From: Alistipes sp.
GTDB taxonomy: Bacteria > Bacteroidota > Bacteroidia > Bacteroidales > Rikenellaceae
Length of the DNA stretch: 64,000 bases
Reading direction: 5' to 3'
NCBI GenBank assembly: GCA_017623505.1
Contig: JAGAOZ010000005.1
Span: 48,710-112,709 of the forward strand
The position numbers were made by a program, and so were the translations under genes. A model generated the notes under the pieces. The model ran no database searches. It was given only the letters and a program-made list of their open reading frames with translations, and was not told the origin of the DNA. This document shows, piece by piece, positions 54,868 to 62,152 of this stretch (within the stretch, counting starts at the first letter, position 1; every line of letters begins with the position of its first letter).

Positions 54868-56469
54868 TTAATAGTGCAACTCCATTCCATCCACCCAAAG
54901 TGTACTTTGGTCACTTCCAGTGAAATAGTCACCCAACATACTCGCTGCACACGATACGATGATGTGTGTAGGCTTACGTGATGTCGATACATACTCGATA
55001 GGAATCTCCACCTTTATCCAGCCGTTGGTTGATTTATCGCTTACGAAACATCCATAACCGATGACACCCTCCGACTTAGGGTCAAAATAGGTTGATTGCT
55101 CCAATGTATTTACCTGCACAGGGCACTCTGGCGTACCACCGAATTTACGATAATCCCAATCGCCGACAGCTACAAATACCTGACAGCGGTCTGGGTCGCC
55201 CTCCTTCACAGGGTCATTGTCCGGCACACGGTCTACGCGATTGATTATGCCACCCTCGTACTTGAGCCACAATGAGAGCATACGTGGTCGCTGCTCAAAA
55301 GGACGTCCGAAGTTGATGACACCTCCCGATGTTCCTACTACGCGCACAAACTCTCCGACAAATATATTTCCTGCGGCGAACTTGATAATCACCCATTCGG
55401 AATTCAGACGAGCCGAATATCTGCCGTCCATCTTATCGTTGGCGTCAGGATTTGTGATAGAGTAGCTTTCACCCACTGTTGTCGCACCCTTATTTCCCGA
55501 GCACCACCATTTTGTCTGTTGCTCAACGATAGGCGATGCAGGGTTGAAGAATGAGAAATATTTATCTGATTCGGCATTGCTGAACACCTCAAAACTTGGA
55601 TTTACCAATTGTCGAGCCTGCTCAGTGGTGAATGTGAATGTGTCGGTTTTATGCTCGCCGCTATATGCGTAGCACTCGTATTTTGTCAGCGGCTCCAGTG
55701 GCTCTGCTGCGGCTGAGAAGGCACCTCCATCGGTTGTCACATCTGCGCCACTCAGGTCAATCCACTCTGTGTCGCCTTGTTTACGATACTTAAATCCGTT
55801 TCTTAGCTCGGCAATACCGTTTGCCTTGAGCCAAGCCACTCCCGTCCAAGCGTCGATAGCTTTCATCTCGACTACCGTTTCTGTCTGCTCTACATAGAGC
55901 ATCCATACTTCTGTTTGTCCGTGAGCCGTCACCTCCACACGCAGTCCGTCGGTAAAATCCTTCATCTGCTCCATCGTAGGAGAGTATGTTGTAATATCCT
56001 TTGGACCAAGTTTTAGCGATGTTACCGTTATATCGGCTTTATCCTGCGTGTCCATTACATACATCACAACACGCTTGTTCTTAGCGTCAATCTCTGTTGC
56101 TCCGACCTGTCCGGCTACTGTGCAGTAACGTTCGATGTTCTGCTCAGCGCCTATTGTCCACAGATAATCCTGATATATGCTCAGTGTTACCGAAAGTTTG
56201 TTCGATAGGTCGTGTGTTCCGACCAAATCCCACGAGGCACGTGTCTGCTCGTCAGCGAATGTTACGCTTTTAATATTGACGTTTTTAACATCCACCTGCT
56301 CCTCCAGCGTGAGTGTTACCTCCTGCTTGTCGGAGTTGATATATACTTCGGTTGCGCCCTCTACCTCCATGGCAACGATGCGTGGGTAGATAACAGGCAG
56401 GGGTATATCGTTTTTGATACATCCCGCACAAAGCATCGCTACGAGTGATAATATAGTGAATCTCTTCAT
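54868..56469 (-). CDS. PCMD-domain surface lipoprotein
   Basis: A 533-residue lipoprotein (SPII site LCAGC) with two immunoglobulin-like segments (about residues 30-115 and 125-205), then a PCMD domain from about residue 240 (GFKYRKQGDTEW to the C-terminus). Shared blocks with the other PCMD gene at 58098 include FFNPASPIVE, KFAAGN, GTSGG and FGRPF. PTHIIVSCAAS, LGDYFTGS and LWVDGMEL are shared as well. PCMD stands for putative carbohydrate metabolism domain, a jellyroll fold of unproven function. It is the last gene of the seven-gene cluster, 12 nt after a barrel gene and before a terminator. Confidence 0.85.
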   Translation of the reverse strand: MKRFTILSLVAMLCAGCIKNDIPLPVIYPRIVAMEVEGATEVYINSDKQEVTLTLEEQVDVKNVNIKSVTFADEQTRASWDLVGTHDLSNKLSVTLSIYQDYLWTIGAEQNIERYCTVAGQVGATEIDAKNKRVVMYVMDTQDKADITVTSLKLGPKDITTYSPTMEQMKDFTDGLRVEVTAHGQTEVWMLYVEQTETVVEMKAIDAWTGVAWLKANGIAELRNGFKYRKQGDTEWIDLSGADVTTDGGAFSAAAEPLEPLTKYECYAYSGEHKTDTFTFTTEQARQLVNPSFEVFSNAESDKYFSFFNPASPIVEQQTKWWCSGNKGATTVGESYSITNPDANDKMDGRYSARLNSEWVIIKFAAGNIFVGEFVRVVGTSGGVINFGRPFEQRPRMLSLWLKYEGGIINRVDRVPDNDPVKEGDPDRCQVFVAVGDWDYRKFGGTPECPVQVNTLEQSTYFDPKSEGVIGYGCFVSDKSTNGWIKVEIPIEYVSTSRKPTHIIVSCAASMLGDYFTGSDQSTLWVDGMELHY

Positions 56470-56481
56470 ACCTACCGAAGT

Positions 56482-57297
56482 TTACAAGTGAATTGATAGA
56501 CCAATGCTGATATCGAGGATGTCGAGTTTGAAGTTGGCCTTTGAGAAATCTCGTTTACCAACCATCTCTCCATCACGATAATACTTGGTGTTGTTATACG
56601 ATACGCCGCCGATACCTATCGAAACGTGTGTACTCAGATTGTTCATAGCAAATACTACGATACCTGGGTGCAGGCTGAGCTTAATTTGGTTGCTTTTCGT
56701 ATATGCGTTTTCAGTCTGCTCGTTGTATCTGAAGTCTGTTTTGCTATTGGTGTAGCCCAATGCTACGTCATTAAACAGACCTATGCGGCCTTTGTTATCC
56801 AAACCTACATATACACGGTAATATACCGATGTTTGGTACGATGTAAGTTTTCCGCGTAGGTTCTCTATCTCAAATTCAAGGTCGTCACTCAACAAATCCA
56901 ACTCTGCGGCATCGATGTTTGCATCAGCCGTAGTATATTGGAAACGAAGACCTACCGCCTGGTTGTGTTTGAAGGCGTAGGATACAAATGGGGCAATTTT
57001 AGTGAGTGAGCCGTTGGCGTCAAGTCCGTTTATCAGCAAAGCATACTCGCTATTGCTGCTCGACATACTTACGTGTGAAATCTGAGCTCCCACCTGCCAC
57101 TCTCCCTTAGGGATAATCAGGTGTTGTGTCAATCCGCGACGTTTACGTGTAGATGTTGAGTCGCTTTTGTGTGGCAACTCCGAGCCAAGTTTAATAGTCT
57201 CTTTTCTTGGTCGTTGTTTTGTTTGCTCTTGTGCATACGCTCTATCTATCGAAGCTACGCAGAGCAGAATCATAATCGTCAAGATGTACTTTTTCAT
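56482..57297 (-). CDS. Outer-membrane beta-barrel protein (paralog A)
   Basis: A 271-residue protein with a signal peptide (cleavage near RAYAQ), a basic linker and about eight to ten amphipathic strands (GEWQVGAQISHVSMS, APFVSYAFKHNQAVGLRF, IGLFNDVALGYTNS). The C-terminus is hydrophobic (LDISIGLSIHL), as in small outer-membrane barrels. It is related to the next gene upstream, sharing the KGEW/KGSW MVGG-type opening strand and VAPFVSY/VSPVFCY. It is 13 nt after that gene and 12 nt before the PCMD lipoprotein, so the three form a unit. Confidence 0.78.
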   Translation of the reverse strand: MKKYILTIMILLCVASIDRAYAQEQTKQRPRKETIKLGSELPHKSDSTSTRKRRGLTQHLIIPKGEWQVGAQISHVSMSSSNSEYALLINGLDANGSLTKIAPFVSYAFKHNQAVGLRFQYTTADANIDAAELDLLSDDLEFEIENLRGKLTSYQTSVYYRVYVGLDNKGRIGLFNDVALGYTNSKTDFRYNEQTENAYTKSNQIKLSLHPGIVVFAMNNLSTHVSIGIGGVSYNNTKYYRDGEMVGKRDFSKANFKLDILDISIGLSIHL

Positions 57298-57310
57298 ATC
57301 TGTTAGCCTG

Positions 57311-58045
57311 TTATAGATAATACGCTAAGCCGAAGCCGATAGCGAAAATATTGACTTTAAAGTTGATGCTTGTGGTACTTCTGCTACCCGTATATACCTG
57401 GTTATGTACCTGGTCTACGTGTGAGTAGTTTAGTCCGAGCATACCGACGTTAAGCTCAAGAGCTATATGGTCGTTTAAGAATGCAATAAGTCCTGGGCAC
57501 ACTCCGAGTGTCACGTTCGACGACTCCTCGTATGAGCCGATTATACTGTTTCCGTGGCCATCCATCAATTTTGCCTCACCACATCCATATCCGAGCTGTG
57601 TCTCACTGAATATCGCAAAACGTTTCGATGCTCCCAGCGGAATATAGTTACGATAAACTGCTGTTGCCGTGAAGGTATGGTTTAATGTGTGATAATCTTT
57701 GACATTCACATCAATCTCATCAATGCTGAGATTTGCTGTATCAATCTTCAGGAGGTTACGTCCATACGAGAAACGCATACCGAGTCCCATGTTATCCTTA
57801 ATCATGTAACAAAATACGGGACTCACCGCAAAACGGTAACCATTCGAATTAATATCCTCGATTATTAAAAATTGATAATTGGTGTTTTTGTGTGTCGAGT
57901 ACGACACTGTACCACCGACCATCCACGAACCTTTTTCGACGAAAGTCGAAGAGTTCAGATCAAAACCTCTATCATAACGCTGTGCGTGGGCATTGAAAGC
58001 ACCCACGACACATAACGTTACGATTGATAGAATCAGTTTACGCAT
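57311..58045 (-). CDS. Outer-membrane beta-barrel protein (paralog B)
   Basis: A 244-residue protein with a signal peptide (cleavage near NAHAQ) and barrel-like strands (KGSWMVGGTVSYSTH, MGLGMRFSYGRN, ETQLGYGCGEAK, HIALELNVGMLGLNYS). It ends in a hydrophobic strand (FAIGFGLAYYL). It is a paralog of the following gene but lacks its basic linker. A 7-bp hairpin (58065-58082) lies just upstream, between it and the DUF4493-PCMD gene. Confidence 0.78.
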   Translation of the reverse strand: MRKLILSIVTLCVVGAFNAHAQRYDRGFDLNSSTFVEKGSWMVGGTVSYSTHKNTNYQFLIIEDINSNGYRFAVSPVFCYMIKDNMGLGMRFSYGRNLLKIDTANLSIDEIDVNVKDYHTLNHTFTATAVYRNYIPLGASKRFAIFSETQLGYGCGEAKLMDGHGNSIIGSYEESSNVTLGVCPGLIAFLNDHIALELNVGMLGLNYSHVDQVHNQVYTGSRSTTSINFKVNIFAIGFGLAYYL

Positions 58046-58064
58046 TCTTATACGTCCAAAATGT

Positions 58065-58082
58065 GCCTCCCCGAAGGGAGGC
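58065..58082 (-). terminator. Short hairpin between the DUF4493-PCMD gene and the barrel genes
   Basis: GCCTCCC and GGGAGGC pair with loop CGAA, followed on the minus strand by ACATTTTGG. The T run is weak, so it may work as an attenuator or RNA-stabilising hairpin that sets the ratio of lipoproteins to barrels. Confidence 0.55.
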
Positions 58083-58097
58083 GTTGATAGTTCAAAA

Positions 58098-59951
58098 TTA
58101 TTTTTCAGTTACATCCTCATCGTAGATAAGCTCCATGCCGTCAATCCAGAGCTTACTATCCTTACATCCTGCGAAGTAGTCACCGAGGTAACTTGATGCA
58201 CAAGAGATTACGATGTGAGTAGGCATAGTCTTCAAATCAGCATACTTCAAGTCGATAGTAATCTGCTGCCACTCTGTCTCGGTGTAGTCAAACATCTTAT
58301 CACCGTATGCGATAGTCGCTGCATCTGTATTGAAGTCTACGAATGTGCTTGTGTTGGTAGTGTTTACCAAGATTGGGCTTTCGGCAGTACCACCATACTT
58401 CGCTGGAGTCCAAGTACCCAAAGCTACCTGAACACGACCAGAGTCGTAATCATCTGTTGTAAGCTTACCACCCTCAGGACCACCTGCGGTAGTTACCTTT
58501 CCTGTGCTATACTTAGCCCAGAAGCGAAGCTTAGTAGGACGACCTACGAATGGACGACCAAAGTAAACAGTACCACCTGAAGTTCCGATTACCTCACCAA
58601 ACTTACCGCTGAAGAGGTTACCTGCTGCGAACTTTACAACAGCGAAAGCTGACTGCAAACGTGCTGACTGTGTACCCTCCTTGTAATCTGAAGTATCGGT
58701 TGTAGCAATGATGAAGCCAAAGTCACCCGAACCAGCGTTACCTGAACCCCACCAAGCGGTCTGGTTCTCAACGATTGATGATGCAGGGTTCCAGAATGAA
58801 GGATACTTCGATGACTCGTCGTTAGATATATCCTCAAAACCTCCGTTTGGTACATTTGGTGCTACATCTGTTGTGATAGTCTTAGTACCATCAACAATCT
58901 GCTCTGCGCCACCGTTCAATGCAACGACTACCAGACGATACTCGTATGAAGTCATTGGAGTAAGACCTGCCAAAACGGTTGAGAATACGCCCTCGCTAAC
59001 TTTTGTAGCTGCTGCTGTGCGAGTCCAAGACTCGGTACCACCGTCTGTGTACTTGCGATACTCGAAGTAAACCTTTGTTGCATCATACTCCGACTCATCG
59101 ACGTCAGCGTGAAGTGTTGTATGAGTTGCCCAAATCTCATATTTCTTGGTTGTAGAGAGACCTGTTGATGTTGGCTCAAAGGTAATCTCATCGTCATACT
59201 CTGTAACTGTCTTATCGACGCTCAAAGTGAGTGAGAGAGTACCATCCTTCTCAGTGTAGTTGAATGCCATCTTGTAACGCTTACCCTGCTCTACGGTGAA
59301 CTTACCACTCTTTGTGAATGATGCGCCATCCTTGAGAAGAGTACCGGCAAATGTCCAAGTCATCTCAGGCTCGAAAGCGTCATCAGCGATGATAAAGTAA
59401 CCATCCTTACCACTCTTTGCTGCGTCGTATACAAGGCTATTCTCGCCCAAAGCGATAGTGAGCGAATAGTCTGTACCAAAAGCCTCACCGATTGTTGCGT
59501 TGAACGATGGCTGAGTTACAGCGTTGCAGATACTTGCTGTAACCTCCACAGGAGTAGTTGAACTAACGCCAGCTGCTACTGCGAACTCTGCTGAACCCTT
59601 ATAGCTCTTGCTATCGAACGATGCGATAACAGGGTTTGTCTTTACACGCTCACCTGCTGTTACATCTACACGATACTTATCTGTACCGGTTGTTGCAGGG
59701 AGGAAAATCTGTGCTGGGAGGGTAGAGTAGGTGTACTCACGAGCCAAACCCTCATACAAAGGCTTATAAATCTTGATAACTGCGTCCTGGAGTACCTCGT
59801 CAGCTGTTGCGCGAGTTACATCATCCTGTACGCCTATCTTCAATGTGATAGCACCCTCTTGTGCTATGCCCTGCTCGGCAGCGTCGTGCGAGCAAGCTAT
59901 GGCAGAGAATAAGACACCTGCCACAAGTATAATTGAATATATCTTTTTCAT
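58098..59951 (-). CDS. DUF4493-PCMD surface lipoprotein
   Basis: A 617-residue lipoprotein (SPII site FSAIAC, then SHD). Residues about 30-250 form a DUF4493 domain (ITLKIGVQDDVTRA, FFLP-like IFLPATTGTDKYRVDVTAG). An immunoglobulin/FN3-like segment (about 255-345) and a C-terminal PCMD domain (about 350-610) follow. The PCMD part is paralogous to the gene at 54868 by shared FWNPASSIVE, KFAAGN, FGRPF, PTHIVISCAS and LGDYFAG. It is 19 nt after the next DUF4493 gene. Surface exposure is inferred from the lipoprotein signal. Confidence 0.85.
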   Translation of the reverse strand: MKKIYSIILVAGVLFSAIACSHDAAEQGIAQEGAITLKIGVQDDVTRATADEVLQDAVIKIYKPLYEGLAREYTYSTLPAQIFLPATTGTDKYRVDVTAGERVKTNPVIASFDSKSYKGSAEFAVAAGVSSTTPVEVTASICNAVTQPSFNATIGEAFGTDYSLTIALGENSLVYDAAKSGKDGYFIIADDAFEPEMTWTFAGTLLKDGASFTKSGKFTVEQGKRYKMAFNYTEKDGTLSLTLSVDKTVTEYDDEITFEPTSTGLSTTKKYEIWATHTTLHADVDESEYDATKVYFEYRKYTDGGTESWTRTAAATKVSEGVFSTVLAGLTPMTSYEYRLVVVALNGGAEQIVDGTKTITTDVAPNVPNGGFEDISNDESSKYPSFWNPASSIVENQTAWWGSGNAGSGDFGFIIATTDTSDYKEGTQSARLQSAFAVVKFAAGNLFSGKFGEVIGTSGGTVYFGRPFVGRPTKLRFWAKYSTGKVTTAGGPEGGKLTTDDYDSGRVQVALGTWTPAKYGGTAESPILVNTTNTSTFVDFNTDAATIAYGDKMFDYTETEWQQITIDLKYADLKTMPTHIVISCASSYLGDYFAGCKDSKLWIDGMELIYDEDVTEK

Positions 59952-59970
59952 AGTGTATTATCTCTTTTTA

Positions 59971-61269
59971 TTAGTTCTGTGATGCGTAATCAGGTACATT
60001 CATCACGATTGTTACATCCTTCGAGCAACCCTTCTGGTCTACCACGCTCATAACGAATGTGTGGTTACCTGGGAAGCCGAGAATTGGCTGCTGAGCCTTG
60101 CTCAAGTCGAAATCTACCTGGGTCATACCAATCAACTCTGAGCCGTGTGGGAATGGTACGATGTCGAAGATACCCATTGCAGCCTCTGATGGATTAACAA
60201 GGTCTACTACTGGACCACCAACCAAATCCAACGCGCCTACAAATGCAGAGTTGTCAGAAGAGATAGTAACGATGAACTTACGTACGCCATTAGGCACATT
60301 AGCCTGCATGGTAAGTACCATATTCATTGTAGAAGCGTCTGTTGGGTCACTCATTGCTGGGATAACGATAGGCTGTGAGATGTCGAATGCACAAGTGCTG
60401 ATAAGCTCGATACCACCGTCGCCCTGTGGTGCATTAGGATCTGAGTCAATAGTCTCCTCTGAGCCCTCAATATCCTCACCCAAAGTGCTATCCTCTACAT
60501 AGTTAGAAATCTCGATATCGAATGTAGCATTACCCTCCTCATCTACCTTCTTCACGAAAGTAATCTGACGCCAAGTTGCAGGCTGGATGTTCTCGAAAGC
60601 CTTAGTCATGCGCTGAGTCTTCTTCTCGCCATCCACGTCCATAATACCGCTGAACTTAACCTCCATAGTGGTATTCTCGCCGTTGTTTACCTCGAAGAAA
60701 CCATTCTCCTTCTTGTAGCTAACCTTACCTGTCAGGTTGTCGAAAGTCACAGGGAACTCCAACTCGCCACCGATAGTTACTATTGTTGTACAGTTGCCGG
60801 CAATCATATCGATAAAATCATCGTTATATGCTACCGATACCTTACACTGTACGAGCTTACATACCAACTCGCCGATAGGGGTTATCTCACCTGCCTTAAT
60901 CTCGATATTCTCCTTTGTTACGCCGTAAATAGGAGTCTCGAAAGCTGCCGCTGGTACGTTCTTAGCCGACTGAGCAACAACAGTATAAGTGCCCTCTGGG
61001 AGCAATACCTCGCCCTGAGAGTTATTCAAAATAGCGCCGTATGTAGTGTCGAGACATAATACATCCTCGCTGTTGTAGACCAAAATAGAGTAGTTATCTA
61101 CCTCGCCTGCACGAGTTACTACCTCCACGTTCTCGTCAATAGTCAGTTCGCCTGCAAATGAGAGCGTACCGAACTTCACCTGCTCCTCGCCACCGTAGTT
61201 GAAAGAGTCCTTGCCACAAGAAGTCATCATAGCCGAGGCGAGCAAAATCAATGAAAGAAATCTTTTCAT
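59971..61269 (-). CDS. DUF4493 lipoprotein
   Basis: A 432-residue lipoprotein (SPII site MTSC, then GKDS). The DUF4493 domain covers about residues 30-240: GTLSFAGELTIDENV, VTRAGEVDNYSILVYN, LPEGTYTVVAQSA. An acidic linker (GEDIEGSEETIDSDP) leads to a C-terminal segment (about 275-432), which may be an immunoglobulin-like or ligand domain. It is 21 nt after one DUF4493 gene and 19 nt before the DUF4493-PCMD gene. No enzymatic motif is visible. Confidence 0.82.
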   Translation of the reverse strand: MKRFLSLILLASAMMTSCGKDSFNYGGEEQVKFGTLSFAGELTIDENVEVVTRAGEVDNYSILVYNSEDVLCLDTTYGAILNNSQGEVLLPEGTYTVVAQSAKNVPAAAFETPIYGVTKENIEIKAGEITPIGELVCKLVQCKVSVAYNDDFIDMIAGNCTTIVTIGGELEFPVTFDNLTGKVSYKKENGFFEVNNGENTTMEVKFSGIMDVDGEKKTQRMTKAFENIQPATWRQITFVKKVDEEGNATFDIEISNYVEDSTLGEDIEGSEETIDSDPNAPQGDGGIELISTCAFDISQPIVIPAMSDPTDASTMNMVLTMQANVPNGVRKFIVTISSDNSAFVGALDLVGGPVVDLVNPSEAAMGIFDIVPFPHGSELIGMTQVDFDLSKAQQPILGFPGNHTFVMSVVDQKGCSKDVTIVMNVPDYASQN

Positions 61270-61290
61270 ATCTGTTAGTTTTTATTTTTA

Positions 61291-62052
61291 TTACTCATTA
61301 AGCTCAATCTCGCCCATATCGACCTCAGTAACCTCGTCGTTGAGAGTGATTGTGATTGTTCCTATACCACCGATGTTCGATGCGTCGAACGCTACTGTAT
61401 AGCAAGATGCAGCCTTCGCTGTGTAGTCCTTGCTGAAATCAACGCTCTTACCTGACTGTGAAGTGAAGGTAGTAGCTACGTTGAAAGTTGTTGCGTCGAT
61501 AAATGCACCCTTAGTCATATCTTTTGTAAACTCGATAGGTGTTGAGCCTGAAGTAACAGTCACCTTGTCGAAAGAGTAGTACTTAAGGAACATATCGCTG
61601 TATGTGAAACGAACGATAGCATTCTGCAATGTCACAGGGATTTTCACAGCAGTCTCCTGTGCACCTACGATAGTGAAAGAGACCTTCTCACTTGCGAATA
61701 CCGGCTTGTCAAAGCCTGTGCGACCATTGTCGTAAACGGCGGTCACAGTGTAAGTTCCGACCTTCAAAGGCGTAGCTACGGGGGCCCACTCGCCAATGGT
61801 TCCGGTCCAAACCTGATAACCCTCCTCGTCGAGGATGGTAATCGTGAAATCTTCAGCAGCAGGTACTGTGTAACCACCTGTTGCCTCGTCAATTGTAATC
61901 TGTGCACGTGTGATGTTCTCAACATCCTGCGCTGCACTGACCTCAAATGTCAGATAGCCTTTGGCCACCTCGGCACTCTCGTCTCCGTCATTGTTGCAAG
62001 CTGCGAAGCCCAAAAGCAAAGCAGCCGACAAAAGCAATTTTGTAAACTTCAT
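61291..62052 (-). CDS. Short DUF4493 lipoprotein
   Basis: A 253-residue lipoprotein (SPII site GFAAC, then NNDGDE, an acidic surface-export-like tail). It is a DUF4493 domain almost alone: GYLTFEVSAAQDVENITRAQ, FTITILDEEGYQVWTG, LKVGTYTVTAVY. It ends with beta-rich sequence and an acidic tail (EVTEVDMGEIELNE). It is 100 nt downstream of the fimbrillin-like gene, which may mark a new promoter, though no full consensus was found there. Confidence 0.82.
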   Translation of the reverse strand: MKFTKLLLSAALLLGFAACNNDGDESAEVAKGYLTFEVSAAQDVENITRAQITIDEATGGYTVPAAEDFTITILDEEGYQVWTGTIGEWAPVATPLKVGTYTVTAVYDNGRTGFDKPVFASEKVSFTIVGAQETAVKIPVTLQNAIVRFTYSDMFLKYYSFDKVTVTSGSTPIEFTKDMTKGAFIDATTFNVATTFTSQSGKSVDFSKDYTAKAASCYTVAFDASNIGGIGTITITLNDEVTEVDMGEIELNE

Positions 62053-62152
62053 ACCTTTTTGTTTTACTTTTTAAGTTGTTTTGATAATTAAATTGTTAAT
62101 ATTTTTTATGGGGTTGTTATTTCAACACTATTAGGTTTAGTTGTTAGGTCTT

